A DNA stretch of 61,084 nucleotides from Nitrospira sp. CG24C. GTDB lineage: Bacteria; Nitrospirota; Nitrospiria; Nitrospirales; Nitrospiraceae. A program made the translations under genes and the position numbers. Below are positions 27,488-35,258 of this stretch, piece after piece. The stretch spans positions 849,171-910,254 of the forward strand of contig NEWR02000009.1 in the NCBI GenBank assembly GCA_002869885.2. Direction: 5' to 3'. The notes beneath the pieces were generated by a model. That model did no database searches and was not told where the DNA came from. It saw only the letters and a program-made list of their open reading frames with translations. Numbering within the stretch: position 1 is the stretch's first letter; the number at the start of each line of letters is the position of its first letter.

Positions 27488-27925
27488 TTACGATTCCAAA
27501 AACTTCTTCTGCGGCTGGCCGCCCTGCGCCCCGACCGCCGGAATCTCCGTCAGCTGGTCGCCGGGGGCGATACTGCGTGACGCACCGGGGCCGTTCGGAA
27601 CGAACAGTTGCGGATGATCGAACGGCGCTCGCTGAAAGCGCACCCGTTCGTCGGTCAAGGACAGGAGAAACGCTTCGAGCGCCTGCCGTTCTTCCGTCGA
27701 GAAATTGATGAACGGCATCGGCTCGATAAAGACACCGTCGAGTGTCTTCAGCCCTTCGTGCGAATCGCCCCCATGGTTGTAGAACTCGATGATCGCCGGC
27801 AGGTCGAGCTGGCCGCCGTTGTGAAAATAGGGCGCCGTCAGTTCGACGTTCCGCAAGCCCGGCACCTTGAACGCGCCGTCCACGACGATGGGCTCAGGCG
27901 GTGCAGGATTCAGACGTTTCACCAT
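27488..27925 (-). pseudogene. C-terminal remnant of a di-haem peroxidase (MauG/CcpA-like)
   Basis: 145 residues containing FKVPGLRNVELTAPYFHNGG and IIEFYNHGGD, the end part of a bacterial di-haem cytochrome c peroxidase. No CxxCH haem site is present in this frame or nearby. Upstream, a signal peptide continues in another frame (27894-28076), one base off. I take the pair to be the remains of a gene that lost its middle. A short expressed protein cannot be excluded. Confidence 0.6.
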
Positions 27926-28076
27926 GGGGATTCGCTTTCACTTCTGCCTGATACGAGACCCAGTGACCTTTCAGATCACGTTTCTGGCAACGGCCTTCCT
28001 CTTCGAAGAAAGCCTGAGCCTGGCTGCAGAGGATGAGCGAAACTACGGCGGTCGACAACAATAGACGTTTCATCAC
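27894..28076 (-). pseudogene. N-terminal remnant or small secreted protein
   Basis: 60 codons: signal peptide MKRLLLSTAVVSLILCSQAQA, then FFEEEGRCQKRDLKGHW and a stop inside the next reading frame. The end overlaps the peroxidase remnant in a frame shifted by one. An indel here would join the two. No family recognised on its own. Confidence 0.45.
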
Positions 28077-28348
28077 GATGCTCCTTGTGAAGATTGCGTT
28101 GCAGGGTCGATTCTTCTACCGGCAGGAGTAGCAAATCCGGCTCGGCATCGTCTGCCGATCGATGCCGATGCTTGCAACCGATGTGATACAAAATTCCTGC
28201 GGGACGAGCGGGAAGTTCGTCTGATGGTGCGGTCTGCCTGTTCTCGCTCGCCCTTCGCGTTTGTCTCGCGTTTCGCGCCAGTCGCGCACATCGTGCGGAC
28301 ACATGGGGCTGAACGAAGGGATCAGTGCTGAGCCTCCGTTCAGCCAAG
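28077..28348. repeat. gene-free gap with an interspersed repeat
   Basis: No gene seen. Bases 28180-28205 match the reverse complement of 32006-32031 with three differences in 26. Near 28240-28290, CGCG-rich words (TCTCGCGTTTCGCGCC) could fold locally. Confidence 0.5.
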
Positions 28349-29905
28349 CTAGCGCAGCAAGAGTTCGAAGTCGATGCGTTCGAGGAACAGTTTCCGGTAG
28401 GTTTCCGACTTGCGGACTTGACGGCTCTCCATCGGGTTGTAGTCGTCGGTGATGAGAAAGCCTTCACCGCTGTTCATCCTGTGTTCATGATTAAGCAGCC
28501 AGCCGATGCGCCGGTCCTCACTTGCCTGATTCAAATCGATCGACTGTTCCGACGTCAGAAATATGAAATCGGTGAACTCTCCCTTCTCCGTAATGAAGAC
28601 GCGCACATGGGGGAACAGACTGTTGAGCGTCCGATGCACTGCCGCCACTGCCTCCGATCCTTCCCCGCTCGTAAACCCCACGTAGTTCAGCGCGAGGACG
28701 CCGCCTTCGTTCAACAGACCGTGCAACTCGCTCAGCATCTCCCGGCTGAGCAAGTGAGTGGGCTCGGAACCGCCGGTGAAACAGTCGTGGATGATGAAAT
28801 CGTAGCGATGGGTCAGTCTCCTGATTTCATATCGCGCGTCGCCGACGAGAAACAGTCCGGTCGGTTCAAAGTGAAAAAACCGTTGGGCTGCATCGGCCAC
28901 AACGGGATCGATTTCGATGGTATCAGTCGTAATGCCCTTCGATTTCAAGTTACGGGCGACGTGGCCTCCACCCAATCCGATGAGCAGGGCTTGTGACGCC
29001 TCAGGACGAATCAACGGCAGCAGCCCCAATACCTGCTGGTACCCCAGCACGCTTCTGTCCTGTTTCAGGTCCACTGCGCTGATGACAGAGGCGTCGGAGA
29101 GCATGAGGCGATATCCGCGCTGCTCATCGTCCACGACCCGCACCCACCCATACAGGCTTTCCGCTTCGGAAAGGACGGTGAAGCCTTTTGCAGTTTCGCG
29201 GGAAGCGGCAAGGCCGAGTGACGCAAGGATGCCGGCTGCAATGCAGAGAATCACGGTAGGCCGAACGGAGTGGGCGAGTGAAGCGCTTCGTGCTTCATGC
29301 CACGCGACCAGGATGGCAAGCAGCCCTAGCAGGAGGCTGAGTGAAACGATGATCGCTCTGGTTCCAAACATCGGCAAGAGGAAAAACCCTAGTAGGAGAG
29401 TTCCAACTACGCTGCCGACCGTGCTGATGGCATAGACAGTACCGGATGCAGTGCCCACCCCGCTCAAGTCGCGCGTCGCGCGCTTGATCACATAGGGCCC
29501 TACCATCGCCAGCGCCGTCAACGGCAGCGTAAAGAGCAGGAGCGCGCTCGCAAAGGCCCCGGCGCGAAGACCGAATGAGTCGGTCGCGCGGAGTACCGGG
29601 CCGCTCAAGAAAGGAATGATGACGGTGGTGAGCGCCGAAGTGAAAATCACGTGTGTGAGACGCACTGATGGGAATCGATCGGCGATCAATCCTCCAAGGA
29701 AGTAGCCCAGGGCCAAGGCGATCAGGGTAACGGCGATCAGCGAGGACCAGACGTACAGGCTGACCCCGTAGAACGGACCGATGATCCTCGTACCGAGCAG
29801 TTCGAGAATCATCACGGCTGCCCCGGTAATCGTAACGGTCCCGTAAAGGACGAGTTGCCCCTGATCCGGAGAGGACGACGGACTATGCTGAGCAGTCTTG
29901 CCCAT
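28349..29905 (-). CDS. fused membrane protein/spermidine synthase-like
   Basis: 518 residues. The N-terminal half (to about 230) has six or more hydrophobic helices (VTITGAAVMILELLGTRIIG, LIALALGYFLGGLIADR). The C-terminal half is a Rossmann-type aminopropyltransferase-like domain with LLIGLGGGHVARNLK, TIEIDPVV and HDCFTGG. The polyamine-synthase signature is only partly kept, so its product is uncertain. Fusions of this type are widespread. ATG at 29903-29905 is preferred over the GTG at 29918-29920. It is monocistronic between a repeat-rich gap and a terminator. Confidence 0.82.
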   Translation of the reverse strand: MGKTAQHSPSSSPDQGQLVLYGTVTITGAAVMILELLGTRIIGPFYGVSLYVWSSLIAVTLIALALGYFLGGLIADRFPSVRLTHVIFTSALTTVIIPFLSGPVLRATDSFGLRAGAFASALLLFTLPLTALAMVGPYVIKRATRDLSGVGTASGTVYAISTVGSVVGTLLLGFFLLPMFGTRAIIVSLSLLLGLLAILVAWHEARSASLAHSVRPTVILCIAAGILASLGLAASRETAKGFTVLSEAESLYGWVRVVDDEQRGYRLMLSDASVISAVDLKQDRSVLGYQQVLGLLPLIRPEASQALLIGLGGGHVARNLKSKGITTDTIEIDPVVADAAQRFFHFEPTGLFLVGDARYEIRRLTHRYDFIIHDCFTGGSEPTHLLSREMLSELHGLLNEGGVLALNYVGFTSGEGSEAVAAVHRTLNSLFPHVRVFITEKGEFTDFIFLTSEQSIDLNQASEDRRIGWLLNHEHRMNSGEGFLITDDYNPMESRQVRKSETYRKLFLERIDFELLLR

Positions 29906-29930
29906 GCCCCATTCTTTCACATCAATCGAT

Positions 29931-29972
29931 AAAAAAGAGGGGGGCTGACGGGGTTGAGCCCGACAGCCCCCC
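29931..29972 (-). terminator. intrinsic terminator for PEP-CTERM gene 29999
   Basis: GGGGGGCTGACGGG (29939-29952) pairs with CCCGACAGCCCCCC (29959-29972) with one mismatch. On the minus strand the stem is followed by TCTTTTTT, the classic intrinsic form. Confidence 0.85.
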
Positions 29973-29998
29973 TGCTATGGACGAGACGACGCTAGTCG

Positions 29999-30607
29999 TT
30001 ACGTCATCCTTCGTCGCAACCACGCGATCCCGCTTAGCCCCGACACAAACAGGAGAGCCGCAGCCGGCAAAGGCACAGCCGCCACCTGAGCGGTGCCTTG
30101 GAGACTGAAGGTTCCAGAACTCAGGAACGGCACACCCGTGAACAGCTGGGTCCATGAAATGTTAAAGGAATTCGTCCCGGTATTGAACGTTCCGCTGGCT
30201 GGCTCGCCAATGTTCAACGTCGAATTCAACAGCGGCCCCGCCACTCCGGCAAAGAGCGACGTGAGATCGACGGTCATCGTCGATCCGCTGGTCGTGCCGG
30301 TCGGCGCAGGCGCTCCGCCCGGATTGCCGGGGAACGATTGATTGCTGGTGAAAATTGAAAACGTATGGCCGGCGACGGTGACCGGCGGAAAGATATTGGG
30401 CAGCGGCTGGTACTGCCCCATGACCAACTGCCCGTTCTGCGTAAAGTTCCCGGTGACCGATCCCAGCAAGCCAAAGTTCAAGCTGATCGATCCGCCGGTG
30501 ATATCGAGTTGTGTGACGGTCGCGGCCTGTGACTGTCCGGTACCGAACAGACCGGCCCCCAGCAGGAGGGCACAGACTGACAACATAGGTATAAATATTT
30601 TCTTCAT
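29999..30607 (-). CDS. PEP-CTERM secreted protein, ectodomain paralogue of the regulator at 32893
   Basis: 202 residues: signal peptide, mature domain opening VTQLDITGGSISLNFG and GNFTQNGQLVMGQYQP, and ending VPLPA, helix LLFVSGLSGIAWL and RRR. Residues 32-180 are clearly paralogous to residues 32-189 of the membrane regulator at 32893 (same blocks LFAGV, FTGVP, SSGTFSL). It could bind the same ligand or compete with the regulator. The ATG has GTGAGGA upstream. A strong terminator follows. Confidence 0.82.
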   Translation of the reverse strand: MKKIFIPMLSVCALLLGAGLFGTGQSQAATVTQLDITGGSISLNFGLLGSVTGNFTQNGQLVMGQYQPLPNIFPPVTVAGHTFSIFTSNQSFPGNPGGAPAPTGTTSGSTMTVDLTSLFAGVAGPLLNSTLNIGEPASGTFNTGTNSFNISWTQLFTGVPFLSSGTFSLQGTAQVAAVPLPAAALLFVSGLSGIAWLRRRMT

Positions 30608-30653
30608 GCCACAGTCCTCACTTCCCTGCGTCCATTAATAGCCTGCTCAGAGT

Positions 30654-30685
30654 TCCCGGAAGAACGTGGAACCGTTCTTCCGGGA
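30654..30685 (-). terminator. hairpin terminator after PEP-CTERM gene 30702
   Basis: TCCCGGAAGAACG and CGTTCTTCCGGGA form a perfect 13-bp stem. The same stem is found after the gene at 32272. Confidence 0.75.
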
Positions 30686-30701
30686 TGGTACTCCGATATG
30701 G

Positions 30702-31613
30702 TTAGGCTGTTGCCCTCATCTTGCGGCGTGCCAACCCCACCAACCCGATCAAGCCGCTCCCGAACAAATACACGGCAGCGGGAATCGGCACGGCGGAGAA
30801 TTGAAGATTGAACGTACGGGCGAGCCGGTCGGCATTGTATGCCGTGAGGGCGGCCGACGGAGTGGTGTAATCACCGTTCGTGGCGATGGCATCTGCCAAA
30901 TAGGTCGCAAGATTGAACGGATTCGCTCCCCCGACGACCAGGCTATAGATCCCTGCCCCCAGCGTGTACTGACCGCTCACGCTGGCACCAGAGGCATTGG
31001 ATCCTGAAAATCCGGTGAAGGTCATGGTGCTCACCGTTCCAGGTATTGGGGGCACTGCGAGGGGCAGTCCATCAGTCGACATGGTGACATCAGCATTGGA
31101 GCGATATTGCCCCCAATGAGCCGTCGTGAGTCCTGCTGCTCCATTGTTGGCATCGATCTCGTCGTTCGTCGCCGCGAAGGGTGACCAGGTGGCGAAGCCG
31201 GTCTGCGCACCGACGTAGGAAAGGGGGACAGCAGCGCCAGCCGGGAGGTTCCCCGCTCCGTCATGCGAGCCGCCCGGCACTGTTCCTGCGAAGATGGAAT
31301 AGCCGGGATTCAAGATGCCGTTGGTGTTGGTGTTCGTGCCCGTAATGGTGAAATCGATCGTCATGGTGTCAGCCAGGTTGAAGGTGAAGAATCTGTTGTC
31401 GTGACTGTTCGCCCAGGTGGTCGCATCTTGACCTGCAATCCACCCGGCGTTGCTGGATGCGGTTCTGTCGACTGACGAGACAACACCGTTCGTCGTGTCG
31501 AGCGTCGTGTAGCCCACATGGGCAAGAGCTGGCCCGGCTGTGCTGAACAGCAGAGCCAGCCCCAAAGATGCCGTGAGTACACCAACCGACCGGCGACTCT
31601 TCAAGCGATTCAT
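30702..31613 (-). CDS. PEP-CTERM secreted protein
   Basis: 303 residues: signal peptide (VGVLTASLGLALLFSTAGPALA), a mature domain with DNRFFTFNLADTMTIDFTITG and repeated Gly/Asn motifs, then AVPIPA, helix VYLFGSGLIGLVGLA and RRKMRATA. No known enzyme domain. The last 30 codons are nearly the same as those of 32272, although the mature domains are unrelated. GGAGG lies five bases before the ATG at 31611-31613. Likely surface-exposed after exosortase action. Confidence 0.82.
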   Translation of the reverse strand: MNRLKSRRSVGVLTASLGLALLFSTAGPALAHVGYTTLDTTNGVVSSVDRTASSNAGWIAGQDATTWANSHDNRFFTFNLADTMTIDFTITGTNTNTNGILNPGYSIFAGTVPGGSHDGAGNLPAGAAVPLSYVGAQTGFATWSPFAATNDEIDANNGAAGLTTAHWGQYRSNADVTMSTDGLPLAVPPIPGTVSTMTFTGFSGSNASGASVSGQYTLGAGIYSLVVGGANPFNLATYLADAIATNGDYTTPSAALTAYNADRLARTFNLQFSAVPIPAAVYLFGSGLIGLVGLARRKMRATA

Positions 31614-32271
31614 AGGAACCTCCATAAATGAGTTGATGAGTAACTGAGGCAGTTCTTCACGGTCCCCGCCTCCTATCTCTTACTACGTACGCGCCCTTAT
31701 AAACCGAGTAGTGACGGCCTTCTACCGACTGCTGACTATCTGTGCTACAGATGCACATGAATTTCGATTGCAAAGGTAAATACATTAGGTGGATAGGCTG
31801 AAGGCTGTGCAGGACTTCGGTCTGAACCCCTTCAGCCTAAACGCCTGAATCCTTCCGATGCTCTTATATGGTAGGAGCAGCCTCCGGTCTACTGACGGAA
31901 TCCACGGATGCACCAGATGCAACAACTTTTCTTTCTTGTTTGAACCCCGACCTTCAGCCTTGGGACTTCAGCCTTCAGATCGTGCCCTTCAGGCGCGCTT
32001 CGCCTGTCCCGCATGAATTTTTCATCACATCTGTAGCAACTGGTGCATGGACTGGTAGCAGGTCTGGAGTCACCCTGATAAGACGTCCACCATAAGAGTG
32101 GGCGGTAAGAGTTCACGGTGGGATGAGGCCTGAGAAGCGACAGCAATTGGCTCAATGCAGATTTTACTGATGAGGGGGAGAAAGGGAGGTGCCCGGTCAA
32201 TGCACCGACAGACGACGCGGCAAGCGACAAGGTAGATCCATCATCAACCAATGAAATGAGAGGAACGCACC
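31614..32271. repeat. gene-free region with CTTCAGCCT inverted repeats
   Basis: About 660 bases without a convincing gene, between divergent PEP-CTERM genes. AGGTGGATAGGCTGAAGG near 31787-31804 pairs with CCTTCAGCCTAAACGCCT near 31829-31846. More CTTCAGCC words follow at 31951 and 31968. A 26-base repeat at 32006-32031 matches 28180-28205 in reverse. The promoters of both flanking genes must lie here, but I cannot assign them. Confidence 0.55.
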
Positions 32272-32778
32272 ATGAACACGAGCATGAAGTTCAAACGAGT
32301 CATCGCCGGCTTGGCCTGTGTGGGCGCGCTCGCCCTGAGCGCCAACGCGCAGGCCCTCACCTTCGTCCCCGGCGCCGGTGACGTGGCGAACCCAGTCGTC
32401 ATCAACGCGAATCCCGCCGATGGGCTCTTTCTTGACACGATCAATTTCGATCTCGGAGCGTTTACGCACTTCAGCATGACGTCCACGGTCAGTAATATCT
32501 CATTCTTTGGCGCCCCCATTTTTGAGAACGTGGGTGATACCCAGTTCATCTTCCCAACGAGTAGCACATACCTAAATGTGCCCCTTCCAGACCTCGGATT
32601 GCCGGATGACTATCACCTTCACCCGCAAGGCCTCAACCTGGGAGGAGGATCCTACCAGATCACGATGTGGGGATCGACGCCGGCGGCTGTGCCGATTCCT
32701 GCCGCCGTCTATCTGTTCGGGAGTGGCTTGATCGGGTTGGTTGGATTGGCCCGTCGCAAGATGAGGGCAGCGGCCTAA
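32272..32778 (+). CDS. short PEP-CTERM secreted protein
   Basis: 168 residues: signal peptide (VIAGLACVGALALSANAQA), a small beta-rich domain (FDLGAFTHFSMTSTVSN), then AVPIPA, helix VYLFGSGLIGLVGLA and RRKMRAAA. The mature domain has no match I know. The C-terminal sorting part and following terminator are duplicates of those of 30702. GAGGAACGCACC precedes the ATG. Confidence 0.8.
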   Translation: MNTSMKFKRVIAGLACVGALALSANAQALTFVPGAGDVANPVVINANPADGLFLDTINFDLGAFTHFSMTSTVSNISFFGAPIFENVGDTQFIFPTSSTYLNVPLPDLGLPDDYHLHPQGLNLGGGSYQITMWGSTPAAVPIPAAVYLFGSGLIGLVGLARRKMRAAA

Positions 32779-32792
32779 TACATTTGAGCACA

Positions 32793-32824
32793 TCCCGGAA
32801 GAACAGAGACCCGTTCTTCCGGGA
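32793..32824 (+). terminator. hairpin terminator after PEP-CTERM gene 32272
   Basis: TCCCGGAAGAAC and GTTCTTCCGGGA form a perfect 12-bp stem, duplicated from 30654-30685. Confidence 0.75.
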
Positions 32825-32892
32825 GCTCTGACTAGCATTAGATGCGAGTAGAAGCATGGTCGGGTTGAGGAACATTAGGGAGACCTGACACG

Positions 32893-34536
32893 ATGAAGAC
32901 CAAACCTTATAGAACAGTCAAGGTGAGCACGATGGCGCTTCTGATGGCGTCGGCGCTCTGGTGTATGCCGGCGCCAGCCCAGGCTGCTATCGTGACACAG
33001 TTGGACATCGCCGGTGGATCGATCGGGTTGAATTTTGGAGGACTGGGGTCGGTTAACGGCAATTTTACGCAGAACGGGCAATTGGTGATGGGACAGTACC
33101 AGCCGGCGCCGAATCTGTTCGAGCCGATTACGATTTCCCACCTGACCTTTTCGATTTTTACCGGCAGCGGAGGGACGCTCAATCTTTCCGCCCCGACCGC
33201 GCAGACTTCGGGGTCCGCCTTGACGTCGGACCTCCGATCGCTCTTTGCCGGCGTGACCAGCGCCGGCTGGGCTGGCTTGCTGACGAGTCCCTCAACTCCG
33301 CTGGCAACATCCTTGAATATCGGCGGGGTTGCTACCGGATCGTTTAATGAGATCACGAACGCTTTCGATATTTCCTGGACGCATCAGTTCACAGGAGTGC
33401 CGTCTCTCACATCCGGAACGTTCTCACTTCACGGCACCGCCCAATTTGGAACTGCCCAACCGGTGCCGGTACCCGCCGCTGTGATGCTCTTCGGGTCCGG
33501 GCTATTCGGCATCGTCGGGGTCGTCATTCGACGGGCCACCAGCCTCACGGGGCAAGGAGTCAAGGCCTGCTCAGCCCCCATTCTACTCCTGTCGCCTGAC
33601 GCGATATTCGCCAAAGAAATCGAAACCCAACTTGCTCGGTCCGGATACCACCTGCACATCGTTGCTTCTGTCAGCGACGCGTTTCCGTTCGCCCTGCAGG
33701 AAATGCCGGCGTTGACCCTGGTGGATCAACGTCTGTCCGACTGGGACCAGATTCGAACAGACAAGCATCTTCACCATGTGCCCATGATGATTGTGGTACC
33801 GACTGGTACCGGCTACAGCGAGGACGATGGCATCTTCGACTTGGAACGGGGAGCGGACGGTGTCCATCTCTACGAAGAAGGCTACCGGCTTCTTCTTGCA
33901 AAAGTAGGAACCTACCTGAGGCGGGCCGGATCTGTCGATTCCAAGCGGGGCCTCTATCGGGTCGGCGCTGTCGAATTAGACTCCGATCTCCAACAAGTGA
34001 AGATCGGAGCCAACATCATTCCTCTTTCCGCAAAACCCTTCGCCATTCTCAAGGCCCTTATAAAGGCTCCCTCAAAGGTGTTTAGTCGTGGCCACTTGAT
34101 CAATCTCGTGTGGGGGCCTGATTTTGCAATCGGCGATCACGTCTTGGACGTACATGTCCATGCGCTTCGGCGGTCGCTCCAACAGGATCACGACCCTCTT
34201 TGCCGGCTCGTGACGATTAAGAGTGTCGGTTTCAAGTTGACGTCATGCTCCCCGGCGATGCCTACATCATCTGCGTCGGACACATTCCCGATGGCGGTCA
34301 ACTCTCTTCCGCTTTCATACCCGAGCGACGTTCAGGATTTGACTCTTCAACGAACTATTGCTCAGCCTCAATCCACAAGCAGGCGGACTTGGCTCGAACA
34401 GGTCTCCCGGCAACGCCGGGGCCGACTACTCCGAAAAAAGCAGTCGCTGCATCATCTCTGCAGCGCAACGTCGATCGGGCAGACCGGTATCGAGCCTTTC
34501 CACAATTCTGTTGCAGCGAGTAGCATCCATCGGTAG
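32893..34536 (+). CDS. PEP-CTERM ectodomain fused to OmpR-type winged-helix regulator
   Basis: 547 residues in one open frame. Signal peptide 1-31; ectodomain 32-189 (VTQLDIAGGSIGLNFGG, NFTQNGQLVMGQYQP) paralogous to the protein at 29999; sorting motif VPVPA (191-195); helix LFGSGLFGIVGVVI; RR at 213-214. Then a degenerate receiver (about 228-344) with SPD in place of the acidic pair, a possible D278, and no lysine at its usual place. A trans_reg_C winged helix follows (about 354-449: LSAKPFAILKAL, VFSRGHLINLVWG, LDVHVHALRRSL, TIKSVGFKL), then a low-complexity tail. Topology would be sensor outside, DNA-binding inside, the reverse of ToxR. A recent fusion without function is possible, but the frame is intact. 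Confidence 0.8.
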   Translation: MKTKPYRTVKVSTMALLMASALWCMPAPAQAAIVTQLDIAGGSIGLNFGGLGSVNGNFTQNGQLVMGQYQPAPNLFEPITISHLTFSIFTGSGGTLNLSAPTAQTSGSALTSDLRSLFAGVTSAGWAGLLTSPSTPLATSLNIGGVATGSFNEITNAFDISWTHQFTGVPSLTSGTFSLHGTAQFGTAQPVPVPAAVMLFGSGLFGIVGVVIRRATSLTGQGVKACSAPILLLSPDAIFAKEIETQLARSGYHLHIVASVSDAFPFALQEMPALTLVDQRLSDWDQIRTDKHLHHVPMMIVVPTGTGYSEDDGIFDLERGADGVHLYEEGYRLLLAKVGTYLRRAGSVDSKRGLYRVGAVELDSDLQQVKIGANIIPLSAKPFAILKALIKAPSKVFSRGHLINLVWGPDFAIGDHVLDVHVHALRRSLQQDHDPLCRLVTIKSVGFKLTSCSPAMPTSSASDTFPMAVNSLPLSYPSDVQDLTLQRTIAQPQSTSRRTWLEQVSRQRRGRLLRKKQSLHHLCSATSIGQTGIEPFHNSVAASSIHR

Positions 34537-34569
34537 ACGGGCTTCACAAAGCGGAGTATCTATCAGCGT

Positions 34570-34923
34570 ATGAGGAAGAGCATCACGATCGGGTGGGGCA
34601 TCGAGCTGTGGCATCGGCGTTCGGCTGTGGCTCTGGCTGTAGCAGGGATGTATCTCGCCCTCTCTCTCGCTGCATCCACTTGTCTCCTTCTCCATAACAG
34701 GACTCATCATGCCGACAGTCATCATTCTGACTCCGATACTCAATCATCGCTCTGTGCCTGGGCTTGCCAGGTTACATCGGAGGGTGGGCTGGTAGCATCG
34801 GCGCCTGCAGATACCTCCAACCTTGTCTCATTCTCTCCAGAGGGTTTTCTCGTCGAGTCGCTCCCGGCTGTTCCTTCCCCTTCACTTCACTCCCGCGCTC
34901 CCCCGATTTCTACCCTCGGATAG
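34570..34923 (+). CDS. RAPP-motif small His-rich envelope protein, copy 5
   Basis: 117 residues: helix (VALAVAGMYLALSLAASTCLLL), His cluster (HNRTHHADSHHSD), motif LCAWAC, C-terminus SRAPPIS. It stands alone of the other four by some 14 kb yet is followed, like copy 4, by the structured RNA motif and later by an HTH gene. The genes after it (two MerP-like proteins, SmbP) support a metal link. Confidence 0.76.
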   Translation: MRKSITIGWGIELWHRRSAVALAVAGMYLALSLAASTCLLLHNRTHHADSHHSDSDTQSSLCAWACQVTSEGGLVASAPADTSNLVSFSPEGFLVESLPAVPSPSLHSRAPPISTLG

Positions 34924-35038
34924 TTCAGGCGGCCTGCGTTCTCCGATATTCAGCATGATCGCCGGTCGGCATGTACCAGATCGAATGCATTCCGCCTAAG
35001 CCATCCGGGTGAGCCGGGTGTTTCAAAATCATTGTTGA

Positions 35039-35109
35039 GGTCCGGGTTTGGTGGCCTCCTTTCCCGGACCGACCGGAGCGCGGGCTCTTTCTGTGAGCCC
35101 CCGCTCCGG
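35039..35109 (+). ncRNA. structured RNA motif, copy B
   Basis: Stem 1 GGTCCGGG (35039-35046) with CCCGGACC (35063-35070). Stem 2 CCGGAGCG (35073-35080) with CGCTCCGG (35102-35109), inner helix GGCTC/GAGCC. Loop 1 has GGTGGCCTCCTTT, as in the others. The gap from 34924 holds no gene. Confidence 0.6.
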
Positions 35110-35141
35110 CCTCCTACGCTGAGCAGACGACGGTTGCTGAG

Positions 35142-35228
35142 CTATCGATGTCCGAGTTGGGTTGCCTCCTTTCTCGGACTGATCCGGAGCGCGGGCGCTT
35201 CCTCCTCAGTGCCTCCGCTCCGGTTATT
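35142..35228 (+). ncRNA. structured RNA motif, copy C
   Basis: Stem 1 GTCCGAG (35150-35156) with CTCGGAC (35173-35179), a compensated change from copy A. Stem 2 CCGGAGCG/CGCTCCGG with inner GGCGC/GTGCC. Loop 1 TCCTTTC (35167-35173) is exactly complementary to GAAAGGA (35244-35250), the ribosome site of the next gene. It shares its flanks CTATCGATG and GTTATTT with copy A. Confidence 0.6.
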
Positions 35229-35258
35229 TTCTCAAGTGACTTTGAAAGGAATATCGCT

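Noticed and set aside
20493..35228. RNA motif copies as simple double terminators
   Set aside because: No T-tracts, and a conserved loop sequence plus paired changes are more than a terminator needs; still not excluded.
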